A DNA stretch of 52,577 nt from Pseudomonadales bacterium. GTDB taxonomy: Bacteria > Pseudomonadota > Gammaproteobacteria > Pseudomonadales > Azotimanducaceae. The stretch spans positions 1 to 52,577 of the forward strand of contig SLQW01000095.1 in the NCBI GenBank assembly GCA_007131295.1. The letters are read 5' to 3'. The translations under genes were made by a program, and so were the position numbers. A model generated the notes under the pieces. It was not told the DNA's origin. It worked only from the letters and a program-made list of their open reading frames with translations, and did no database searches. Shown here in pieces: positions 45,476 through 52,577 of the stretch; the stretch's first letter is position 1; every line of letters starts with the position of its first letter.

Positions 45476-45922
45476 ATGGCGTTGACGACGCTGGCCTACA
45501 TCAGCGAAGCGCGACCCGGTCTTGGCTTGCGGGAGCTCAAGCAGATCCTGCGTCGTTCACGGGAGCACAACCATCGTCGAGGCGTGACCGGATACCTGGT
45601 CTTCGACGGCACCCACTTCGCTCAGATTCTCGAGGCAGACGACTCGGTCCTCGACCCGCTCATGCTCACCATCGAGGGCGATCCGCGCCACCACGACCTC
45701 CGCCTTTTGCTGCGTGAGCCTGTCATCGAGCGCAACTTCGGGTCCTGGTGCATGGGCTGTGCGAACCTGGCGGCGCCGGTGCATCTCGATACCAGCGAAC
45801 TGCGGGGGCTGATCTCGGACGTGATCGGCCAGGGCAGACTGGCGCTGACGGATGCGGTGGACTTCTTTCAGCTCTTCGTGCGTTTCCGCACTCCGGAGCA
45901 AGCCGCGCTGCTGTCACTCTGA
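45476..45922 (+). CDS. BLUF-domain blue-light photoreceptor
   Basis: 148 residues; the ATG at 45476 has GAGGGGAG about 7 bases upstream (an ATG at 45434 would add 14 residues). It is a short BLUF protein binding FAD non-covalently. The flavin-contact residues can be placed: Tyr in LAYISEA, Asn in SREHNHRRGVTGYL, Gln in THFAQILEA, and the Trp/Met switch region in GSWCMG. A C-terminal helical stretch of about 50 residues follows, with no output domain, so it probably signals by protein contact. It is 9 bases upstream of the MFS gene. Confidence 0.93.
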   Translation: MALTTLAYISEARPGLGLRELKQILRRSREHNHRRGVTGYLVFDGTHFAQILEADDSVLDPLMLTIEGDPRHHDLRLLLREPVIERNFGSWCMGCANLAAPVHLDTSELRGLISDVIGQGRLALTDAVDFFQLFVRFRTPEQAALLSL

Positions 45923-45931
45923 GCGCTTTGC

Positions 45932-47158
45932 ATGACCCGCGTCTACTATGGCTGGTACGTGGTCGCGGCTTTGTTCGTGGTGCTCACGGTCGCCTCCGGG
46001 CTCGCGTTCTACAATCTCTCCGTCTACATGAATGCGCTCGTGGCCACACATGGCCTGCCGGTGAGTGCGGTGTCGATGGCGACGGCCCTTTTCTTCGTTG
46101 CCAGCGGTTTCGCGGGCCTGCTGGCCGGGCGCCTGATTCAACGCTTCGATCCTCGCTGGACCATTGCGCTCGGCGCGGTCGTCGGCTCCCTGGCCCTGCT
46201 GGCGCTCGGCCGAGTCTCGGAACTGTGGCAGCTCTATCTGGTCTATGCGCTGTTCGGCGCCGGTCATGCATTCGTTTCGCTGGTGCCCGCGACGACGCTG
46301 GTAACCCGATGGTTCGATCGGCAGCGATCGATAGCGCTCTCGGTTGCATCCACGGGCCTGTCCGTGGGCGGTGTCGTCCTCACGCCCGTTTCCGCGGCCC
46401 TGATCGGCAACATCGGGCTCGAGCTGGCCATGCCGCGGCTGGCGCTGCTCTGGCTGCTAGGGATCGTGCCGGTGACGCTCCTGGTGGTGCGAAGTCGTCC
46501 CGGTACGCACGATCTGGGGGCAGGGGGGGATGTCGGGGGCGGCTGGGACTACGCTTCGGCGGTCAGGAGCCGCTTCTTCGCGCTCGTCACGGCCGCCTGG
46601 GTACTGGCGATGCTGGCGCAGGTGGGCGGTATCGCACATCTGTTCAATCTGGTGGCCACGCGCGTCGATGCGACAGTGGCTGCTACCGCGGTCTCGGTCA
46701 TGGCCGGCGCCAGCATCGTTGGTCGCTTTGCCGGGGGCTGGCTGTTGACCCGGTTCGATACCCGGCGCTTCGCGCTGGTTTGTCTGGCGGGTCAGAGCAC
46801 ATCGATGCTCCTGCTGGCTTTGCTCGACGGCAGTTCGACTATGCTGCTCGCGGCACTGTTGTTCGGGCTGACGGTAGGCAATCTGTTGATGCTGCAGCCA
46901 CTTTTGCTTGCGGAGGTTTTCGGCGTGCGCGATTACGGCCGCATCTTCTCTCTCAGTCAGTGGCTGACGACCCTGGGCGTCGCATCCGGCCCTCTGCTCA
47001 TAGGCGTACTCTACGACCTTCTCGGCGGCTATCTGGCGAGCTTTCTGGCGGCAGCGGTGGCGTCTGCCGTAGGCGGCGTACTCGTCCTGCTCGCACGTAT
47101 TCCAGACGAACCTGAAACGGAGAGCGCTGCCGCTGCTTTGCCGGGGGAGGCCTCGTGA
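45932..47158 (+). CDS. major facilitator superfamily transporter
   Basis: 408 residues with twelve predicted membrane segments, beginning [22 protein letters not shown]. The loop after helix 2 reads [14 protein letters not shown], in line with the family GxxxDRxxRR pattern, and the second-half equivalent is [14 protein letters not shown]. The overall look is that of the monocarboxylate/oxalate-formate branch, which is tentative. It is between the BLUF gene (9 bases) and the protease gene, whose GTG start overlaps its stop, so the three form one unit. Confidence 0.88.
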   Translation: MTRVYYGWYVVAALFVVLTVASGLAFYNLSVYMNALVATHGLPVSAVSMATALFFVASGFAGLLAGRLIQRFDPRWTIALGAVVGSLALLALGRVSELWQLYLVYALFGAGHAFVSLVPATTLVTRWFDRQRSIALSVASTGLSVGGVVLTPVSAALIGNIGLELAMPRLALLWLLGIVPVTLLVVRSRPGTHDLGAGGDVGGGWDYASAVRSRFFALVTAAWVLAMLAQVGGIAHLFNLVATRVDATVAATAVSVMAGASIVGRFAGGWLLTRFDTRRFALVCLAGQSTSMLLLALLDGSSTMLLAALLFGLTVGNLLMLQPLLLAEVFGVRDYGRIFSLSQWLTTLGVASGPLLIGVLYDLLGGYLASFLAAAVASAVGGVLVLLARIPDEPETESAAAALPGEAS

Positions 47159-48546
47159 GCGTGTGGCATAAATGGCGCAATCGCGTCTGGGCGGGGCTGC
47201 TTCTCGTAGTGCTGCCGTGGTCAGGCGCCGCTCAGCTGCCGGCCACGCTCGGCGATGGCGAGCCGCTGCCAAGCCTTGCGCCGATGATGGAGCAGGTGAC
47301 GCCGACCGTGGTCAACATCGCCACGTTCACCACCGTAGAGGTACGCAACCCGCTGTTCGATGACCCCTTCTTCCGGCGTTTCTTCGATCTTCCCGGTATG
47401 GAACAGCGGCGCCGGACCCGGAGCGCAGGATCTGGCGTCATCGTCGATGCTGCGGCGGGCTTCATTCTCACCAATGACCATGTGGTCAGCCGTGCCGACG
47501 AGATCACGGTGACGCTGGCCGACGGCCGTACCCTGGAGGCGACCCTGGTCGGTGCCGACGCCCAGGTCGACCTCGCCGTTCTACAGGTGGATCCCGAGGA
47601 GCTCGCTGAAGAGGCGCTGCCGGTGGCGGCCCGTTTCGGGGATTCGGCTGCGCTGCGGGTGGGAGACTTCGTGGTCGCGGTCGGCAACCCCTTCGGCCTC
47701 GGCCAGACCGTGACGTCCGGCATCATTTCGGCCATCGGCCGCAGCGGCCTCGGTGTGGACGGCTACGAAGACTTCATTCAGACCGATGCCTCGATCAATC
47801 CCGGCAATTCCGGCGGTGCGCTGGTCAACCTGCGCGGTGAACTGGTGGGTATCAATACGGCGATCATCGCGCCGGCCGGCGGCAACGTCGGCATCGGCTT
47901 CGCCATTCCGGCCAACATGGCCCGGGTGATCATGGCCGAGCTGATCGCCCACGGCGAGGTCCGCCGCGGGCACCTCGGTCTGCAGGTTCAGGGTCTGACC
48001 CCTGAACTTGCCCGGGCCTTCGGCATCGACAGCCGCGATGGTGTCATCGTTACCGAGGTCGATGCCGATGCGCCGGCGGCCGCTGCTGGGCTGGAGCAGG
48101 GTGACGTAGTGGTGAGGCTGGGCGACCGTCGGGTTCGCAATGCCACCGACTTCCGTGCCCGGGCGGCGATCGTCATGGTCGGCGATCAGATCGACATCGA
48201 GTACGTTCGCGATGGCCGGCGCCGGGTGGCAGTGATCGACATTCCGGAGGATCAGTTCGAGCAGGTCGCGGGGCAGCGCCTGCATCCGCGGCTGGAGGGT
48301 GCCGTACTGCAGAACCATCGCGGTGGTCCGGACCGGGACGTGGCGGCGGGTGTCCGGCTGCTCGAGGTGAGCGAGGGCAGCCGGGCCTGGCGCAACGGCC
48401 TGCGCGCCGGCGACATCATCGTTGCCGCGAATCAGCGCACCAGTCGCAACCTTTCCGACCTGACCCAGGGCATCAAGCTCGATGCGCGCAATCCGGTCAT
48501 CCGCATCTGGCGGGAAGGGCAGTTCTACCTCGTGCGTCTGCGCTGA
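47155..48546 (+). CDS. degQ: Do/DegQ-type periplasmic serine endoprotease
   Basis: 463 residues from a GTG overlapping the MFS stop (GTGA). A signal peptide (about 1-26) is followed by the trypsin-like domain with catalytic His in TNDHVV, Asp in QVDLAVLQ and Ser in [12 protein letters not shown]. Two PDZ domains follow (about 270-360 and 375-455, [11 protein letters not shown] and [13 protein letters not shown]). The layout and length match DegQ/DegP quality-control proteases that degrade or refold misfolded envelope proteins. The LA-loop is short ([13 protein letters not shown]), closer to DegQ than DegP. Co-transcription with a photoreceptor and an MFS carrier is unusual for this gene. Confidence 0.93.
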   Translation: MSVWHKWRNRVWAGLLLVVLPWSGAAQLPATLGDGEPLPSLAPMMEQVTPTVVNIATFTTVEVRNPLFDDPFFRRFFDLPGMEQRRRTRSAGSGVIVDAAAGFILTNDHVVSRADEITVTLADGRTLEATLVGADAQVDLAVLQVDPEELAEEALPVAARFGDSAALRVGDFVVAVGNPFGLGQTVTSGIISAIGRSGLGVDGYEDFIQTDASINPGNSGGALVNLRGELVGINTAIIAPAGGNVGIGFAIPANMARVIMAELIAHGEVRRGHLGLQVQGLTPELARAFGIDSRDGVIVTEVDADAPAAAAGLEQGDVVVRLGDRRVRNATDFRARAAIVMVGDQIDIEYVRDGRRRVAVIDIPEDQFEQVAGQRLHPRLEGAVLQNHRGGPDRDVAAGVRLLEVSEGSRAWRNGLRAGDIIVAANQRTSRNLSDLTQGIKLDARNPVIRIWREGQFYLVRLR

Positions 48547-48683
48547 CTGTCACTACCGTTTTCCTGTTCGTCACAAGGGGGACGGGACTGGTCGCGGCTG
48601 TCTGCCGTTTCGTCTCCCGGCTCTCGTGATCACGGCACCCAGGGTGGATGCTGTCCTCATTGTCGACGCTGAGGAGAACGATC

Positions 48684-49154
48684 ATGGCCAAGGATGCGCA
48701 ATGGCTGCCCCGGGTATGCCGTACGGCAGCCGGAACGATCATGGTCGCGACGCTACTGCTGATCGCCCTGCTCGCGCAGGCGCCCGCCGCAGCAGCCGAG
48801 ATCCAGCTCGTGGTCGAGGACGTCCGCTCGGAGCAGGGTGTGCTGCGCCTCGAGCTGCTTCGTATCGGCGATGGCTCGGAGGATGGCGTCACGACGGCCC
48901 AGATCATGGTTCCGGCAGTGGTGCCGCGCGTTCGGGTCACGCTGCACGACCTGGGGACCGGGCGCTACGCGGCTCGCGTGCACCACGACGTCGATGACGA
49001 CGGCGCAATGGCGACGAATCTGGTGGGCATGCCCACTGAGCCGTGGGGCGTCTCCAATGATGCGCGTGGCCGCTTCGGCCCGCCGCGCATGACAGACATG
49101 GCCGTGGACGTCGGTGACGAGGGTGGTGTCCTGCGCATGACTCTGGTGCATTGA
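48684..49154 (+). CDS. exported DUF2141 family protein
   Basis: 156 residues; the ATG at 48684 has GAGGAG about 7 bases upstream. A signal peptide of about 34 residues (ending APAAAA) precedes a beta-rich domain with the DUF2141 pattern: RYAARVHHDVDDDGAMATN, then GMPTEPWGVSNDARG and FGPPRMTDMA. The family has no proven activity, but its genes often stand beside carotenoid genes, as here: the carotenoid oxygenase begins 12 bases downstream. Confidence 0.88.
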   Translation: MAKDAQWLPRVCRTAAGTIMVATLLLIALLAQAPAAAAEIQLVVEDVRSEQGVLRLELLRIGDGSEDGVTTAQIMVPAVVPRVRVTLHDLGTGRYAARVHHDVDDDGAMATNLVGMPTEPWGVSNDARGRFGPPRMTDMAVDVGDEGGVLRMTLVH

Positions 49155-49166
49155 GGGGGACGGACG

Positions 49167-50672
49167 ATGCAGCGACGCCAATTTCTCGAACTTGCCCTGA
49201 CCGCTGCCGCGCTGGCTCCCCTCGGTCGTGTGGCGGCCATGCCCCTCGGCGATACCTGGGAGACGGCCTTTCGCGCCGCGCTCGAGGAGGCCCCGTGGCT
49301 GCTCGGGTATCTCGGCTGCGAGGACCGGCCGTTCGACGCGAGCGCGAAGGTGACCGGTACCTGGCCTGCAGCGCTCGCGGGCAGTCTTTATCGAAATGGT
49401 CCCGGCATGCACAGTCTCGGCGGCTGGCGCTATCGACATCTCTTCGATGGCGATGGCCTGGTGCAATGCTGGCGTTTCGGCAACGGCGAGGTCCGCCATC
49501 GTGCGCGCCTGGTCGCGACCGATAAGCTCGAGCGTGAGCGGGCGGCGGGCCGGCGCCTGCTGCCCGGATTCGGCAGTTTGCCGCCGGACGCAGTCGGCCT
49601 CGCGGGTGCGGACGATCTCAATCCGGCCAACATCAGCGTGCTGCCTCAGGGCGATCGGCTGTTGGCTTTGTGGGAAGCCGGTTCGCCCTACGCCCTGGAC
49701 CCGGAGACGCTGGCGACCAGGGGGCCGGTGACGTTCTCGGCGGAAACCCGGGGTCTGCCGTTTTCCGCGCACCCGCGGCAGGAGCCTGATGGAACCTTGT
49801 GGAACTTCGGCTATCTGGCGGGGCTGAACAAGCTCGTGCTCTGGCACTTCACGCCCGACGCCCGGCTTGCGCGAGCGGTGGTGCGGGATGTTCCGCGGAT
49901 CGGCATGCCGCACGACTTCGTTGTCACCCGCCAGCACCTGCTGCTGCTCCTGCCGCCGCTCTACCCGGATCCGGGCGCCGACGCGGCGACGCTGCTGGAC
50001 AGCCTCCGCTGGCACGGGGAAGAAGCCACCCGGGTGCTCGTCGTGCGCAAGTCGGACCTCGAGATCGTCACCACGCTCGAGCTGCCGGCGCAGTGGGTGT
50101 TTCACTTCGGCAATGCCTGGGAGGACGAGGCAGGCGTGATCCGTTTCGACGCGGCCCGGGCACCGGATCCGCGCCTGATGACGGAGACCTTCCGCGAACT
50201 CATGCGCGGTACCGAGGCCGACTTCACGACCTCCGCGGCGCGGCCTTATCGCTATCGCGTCGATCTCCAGGGCGGAACCGCGGAGGAAGAGCCGTTCGCC
50301 GACATGCTCGGTGAGTTTCCCCTCGTGCTGCCGGCGGAAGTCGCGCGCCGTCACGATACGCTGGTGATGCTCGGGCGCGATCTCGACGATCGCCCGCGTC
50401 ACGATGGCCTCGACCGCGTCTGCGTATTCGATCTCGCCTGCGAGCGGCGCGCGAGCTTTCGCTATCCGGACACGGAGCTGCCCGAAGAGCATCTGCCAGT
50501 AACGGCTGCCGACGGATCCCGCTGGTTGCTCGGACCGTCTCTGGACTGGGCCTCGGGCCAGAGTCTGCTGCGCGTCTTCCGTCTCGATGACGTCGCTGCC
50601 GGACCGGTGGCCACGGCGCGGCTGCCGTATGCGCTGCCGCTCGGCCTGCACGGGCGCTTTCTGGCAGGATGA
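49167..50672 (+). CDS. carotenoid oxygenase (RPE65/lignostilbene dioxygenase family), Tat-exported
   Basis: 501 residues. A twin-arginine-like leader RRQFLELALTAAALAPLG (residues about 3-20) suggests export folded with its iron. The seven-bladed propeller family motifs follow: GSLYRNGPG, HLFDGDGLV, and the four iron-binding histidines in FSAHPRQ, GMPHDFV, FHFGNAW and LGLHGRF. These enzymes split a carbon-carbon double bond of a carotenoid, apocarotenoid or stilbene with O2. The substrate is open. It is coupled by ATGA to the sensor kinase downstream and preceded closely by the DUF2141 gene. Confidence 0.92.
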   Translation: MQRRQFLELALTAAALAPLGRVAAMPLGDTWETAFRAALEEAPWLLGYLGCEDRPFDASAKVTGTWPAALAGSLYRNGPGMHSLGGWRYRHLFDGDGLVQCWRFGNGEVRHRARLVATDKLERERAAGRRLLPGFGSLPPDAVGLAGADDLNPANISVLPQGDRLLALWEAGSPYALDPETLATRGPVTFSAETRGLPFSAHPRQEPDGTLWNFGYLAGLNKLVLWHFTPDARLARAVVRDVPRIGMPHDFVVTRQHLLLLLPPLYPDPGADAATLLDSLRWHGEEATRVLVVRKSDLEIVTTLELPAQWVFHFGNAWEDEAGVIRFDAARAPDPRLMTETFRELMRGTEADFTTSAARPYRYRVDLQGGTAEEEPFADMLGEFPLVLPAEVARRHDTLVMLGRDLDDRPRHDGLDRVCVFDLACERRASFRYPDTELPEEHLPVTAADGSRWLLGPSLDWASGQSLLRVFRLDDVAAGPVATARLPYALPLGLHGRFLAG

Positions 50673-51793
50673 GGGCCGGTGACGAAAGCCGGAGCACAGC
50701 AGCGTTGGCGGAACAGGTCGCGAAGATGGCCGCTACGTCGCGATTGCTGCGACGACAGAGTCGCAGGTCGCTCCAACGGATCCTGCTCGAACTGTCAGGG
50801 ACCGCGGCGTTCTGCCTGCTGGTCGCCATTGGACTTTCGTTGGCCTTCGGCATGCCGTTCGGGTCGTCACTGCTGATTTCGAACTGCATCGGGTTTTCGA
50901 TTCACGGCTTTGCGGAAGGCCTTGCCTGGCTCTTCAAGGGACGTGTTCCGCCTGCGCTCGTACTGCTCCTCTCGCTGCCCCTTGGCATTCTTGTTGGTTA
51001 CCTGCTGGCAGAGTTTCTGCTCACTGGAGCGGTCGGCGGGACCTGGGCGTTGCAGGGCCGATCGCTCATGGTGGGTGCATTGTTCGGCCTGCTGGGCTCG
51101 ACTCTGGCGCTGCTCGGCACGTCGGTCCTGCGCCTGCGGGATTCCCTGCGCGATGAGCAGCTCGAGCGCTTAGCTGGCGAGAAGGCGATGGTGGAAACAG
51201 AGCTGCGCCTCCTCCAGGCGCAAATAGAACCTCACTTTCTCTTCAATACGCTGTCTACCGCGCTGGTGCTCTTGCGCAGCGACGTCGATGGAGCTGCCCG
51301 GGTCCTGGAGCAACTCACCCGGCTCCTGCGGGCATCGCTGCAGCGCACGCGCAACACCCAGACCACGCTTGGCGACGAGTTGGAGGTAGTGGAGGCCTAC
51401 CTCGGCATCGCCTCGGTACGCATGGGGCCGCGGCTTCGATGGGAGATCGATGTGGTGGACGCACTGCGCTGCGTTGAGCTGCCGCCGCTGCTGCTGCAGC
51501 CGCTGGTCGAGAATGCGGTCGAGCATGGGCTCGACCCGCTGCCTCAGGGTGGTGACATATGGGTAGGAGCGGAGTCATCGAATGGCCTGCTGCGGGTCTG
51601 CGTTCGGGACGGCGGAGTCGGCCTGACCGAGCAGTCCTCGCAGTCGGGCATCGCGCTGGAGAATGTGCGCCAGCGACTGCGCGCCCTCTATGGCACCGCG
51701 GCCTCCTTCGAGCTGACTGAACTGCCCGGAGGCGGGACGGAAGCACGTCTGGAAATGCCGTGGATTGCATCCGCCTCGGAGCCCACGCCATGA
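50669..51793 (+). CDS. LytS-type sensor histidine kinase
   Basis: 374 residues, start overlapping the carotenoid oxygenase stop (ATGA). Four membrane segments (about residues 42-62, 68-88, 95-118, 130-152) with no sizeable extracytoplasmic loop, then a short coiled-coil and the His-kinase domain with the LQAQIEPHFLFNTL motif carrying the phospho-histidine. The ATPase has PLLLQPLVENAVEHGLDP (N-box), RDGGVGL and GIALENVRQRL. It is the membrane-embedded type of kinase that pairs with LytTR regulators; its partner follows with a four-base overlap. Confidence 0.92.
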   Translation: MRAGDESRSTAALAEQVAKMAATSRLLRRQSRRSLQRILLELSGTAAFCLLVAIGLSLAFGMPFGSSLLISNCIGFSIHGFAEGLAWLFKGRVPPALVLLLSLPLGILVGYLLAEFLLTGAVGGTWALQGRSLMVGALFGLLGSTLALLGTSVLRLRDSLRDEQLERLAGEKAMVETELRLLQAQIEPHFLFNTLSTALVLLRSDVDGAARVLEQLTRLLRASLQRTRNTQTTLGDELEVVEAYLGIASVRMGPRLRWEIDVVDALRCVELPPLLLQPLVENAVEHGLDPLPQGGDIWVGAESSNGLLRVCVRDGGVGLTEQSSQSGIALENVRQRLRALYGTAASFELTELPGGGTEARLEMPWIASASEPTP

Positions 51794-52551
51794 CCTTCAG
51801 GGCGCTCCTGGCCGACGACGAACCCCTGTTGCGGTCGCATCTTGCGGCGCAGCTGCGCGAATACTGGCCCGAACTCGAGATCGTCGCCGAGGCGGCCAAT
51901 GGCGACGAAGCCCTCGAACTGGCGCAGAGGCATCGTCCCGACGTGGCCTTCCTGGACATCCGCATGCCGGGGCGCAGTGGACTCGAAGTCGCGCGAGCGC
52001 TTCCGGAAGGCATCCGCGTGGTGTTCGTGACCGCCTATGATCAGTACGCGGTGCGCGCATTCGAAACCGCTGCGGTGGACTATCTGCTGAAGCCGGTTCT
52101 GCCGGAGCGGTTCGCCGCCTGCCTCGAGAGGCTGCGCGCAGCGCTCGAGACCTCGAAAATTGCACGCGTGCCTGACGACCTGATCGAGGCGCTGCGTATG
52201 CAGGTAGCCGAGGATACCGGGAGCGGCCGCCTGCGCTTCATCAAGGTGCAGACGGGTCGGGAGCTGCACCTGGTGCCGATCGGTGAGGTCGTCTGTTTCC
52301 GTGCCGACGCCAAGTACACTTCCGTGCATACGGCCGAGCGCGAGTATCTGACGCGGACGCCGCTTAAGGAACTTGAGGAGCAACTCGATCCGGACTTATT
52401 CTGGCGGGTTCATCGCAATGCCATCGTCAGCTCGCGGCACGTCCGTCGCGTTCGTCGCGACCTGCGTGGACGTTGGCGGCTTACGCTCGACGGGCTTGCC
52501 GACGAGGTCCGGGTCAGCGACCGCTATGCGGATCGGTTCCGGAACATGTGA
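51790..52551 (+). CDS. LytR/AlgR family response regulator (REC-LytTR)
   Basis: 253 residues, start overlapping the kinase stop (ATGA). The receiver has LLADDEPLL, FLDIRMPG (phospho-acceptor), VFVTAYDQYAVRAF and LLKPV. The C-terminal LytTR DNA-binding domain (about 150-250) has FIKVQTGRELHLVPIGEV, AKYTSVHTAEREYLTRTPLKELEEQL and FWRVHRNAIVS, all family signatures. It should bind paired direct repeats in target promoters when phosphorylated by the upstream kinase. The last codons overlap the start of a 12-bp tandem repeat that reaches the window edge. Confidence 0.95.
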   Translation: MTFRALLADDEPLLRSHLAAQLREYWPELEIVAEAANGDEALELAQRHRPDVAFLDIRMPGRSGLEVARALPEGIRVVFVTAYDQYAVRAFETAAVDYLLKPVLPERFAACLERLRAALETSKIARVPDDLIEALRMQVAEDTGSGRLRFIKVQTGRELHLVPIGEVVCFRADAKYTSVHTAEREYLTRTPLKELEEQLDPDLFWRVHRNAIVSSRHVRRVRRDLRGRWRLTLDGLADEVRVSDRYADRFRNM

Positions 52552-52577
52552 TCCCAGATGTGATCCCAGATGTGATC
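52546..52577. repeat. 12-bp tandem repeat at the right edge
   Basis: ATGTGATCCCAG is repeated at 52546 and 52558, with a partial third copy at 52570-52577 where the window ends. The first unit contains the final Met codon and TGA stop of the LytTR regulator. Total length and copy number cannot be known from this window. Confidence 0.8.

Overview
The window is about 52.6 kb of high-GC, gene-dense bacterial chromosome. I read it as a proteobacterium, most likely a gammaproteobacterium: Gram-negative hardware is present (TonB-dependent receptor, TRAP and DASS carriers, a periplasmic Do-type protease), the transhydrogenase is split into three genes, and the metabolic genes favour lipids and hydrocarbons (CYP153-type P450, DUF35/thiolase pair, AidB-like acyl-CoA dehydrogenase, CaiB-type CoA transferase, malate synthase G). 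There is no rRNA, phage, insertion sequence, transposase or CRISPR array. One intact tRNA-Gly(CCC) is present. The genus cannot be named from sequence reading alone. Layout, 1-10.3 kb: a truncated acyltransferase-like gene, a membrane protein, a MATE exporter, a ZIP metal transporter, a receiver-domain protein, then a minus-strand run of hybrid histidine kinase, Rid protein, small exported protein and D-cysteine desulfhydrase-like PLP enzyme. The last two overlap by GTGA. 10.3-16.3 kb: a complete minus-strand acetoin-dehydrogenase-type operon in the order E1 alpha, E1 beta, AcoX, E2, E3; the E2 carries two peripheral-subunit-binding domains. 16.4-26.5 kb: a HisN-like phosphatase, a family III CoA transferase, a TRAP transporter (DctP, DctQ, DctM), the pntAA-pntAB-pntB transhydrogenase and an AidB-like acyl-CoA dehydrogenase. 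26.6-31.8 kb is the most unusual part. A BlaI-type repressor is followed by a BlaR1-like M56 membrane protease whose sensor domain is an M23 (LytM-like) domain instead of a penicillin-binding domain, then by a TonB-dependent receptor and an exported histidine phosphatase. Three dyads of the form CTAC-N3-GTAG lie upstream of the repressor (one) and upstream of the receptor (two). This suggests a self-contained envelope-sensing circuit in which proteolysis of the repressor opens expression of an outer-membrane receptor. 31.7-35.9 kb is a signalling cluster: a small histidine-kinase-like protein with no recognisable ATP-binding motifs, a REC-EAL protein, a HisKA_3 kinase divergent from a NarL-type regulator, and a stand-alone receiver. 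35.9-41.4 kb: a DUF35 protein and SCP2-type thiolase behind a perfect palindrome, an SDR, a 14-bp tandem repeat array in front of the CYP153-type P450, the tRNA-Gly locus with a partial second copy split by an 82-bp insertion, and a 2Fe-2S ferredoxin. 41.4-52.6 kb: a DASS carrier, malate synthase G, then a plus-strand run of a BLUF blue-light sensor, an MFS carrier, a DegQ-like protease, a DUF2141 protein, a Tat-exported carotenoid oxygenase and a LytS/LytR-type two-component pair. The window ends inside a 12-bp tandem repeat. Assignments are from motifs and recognised family patterns. No database search was possible.
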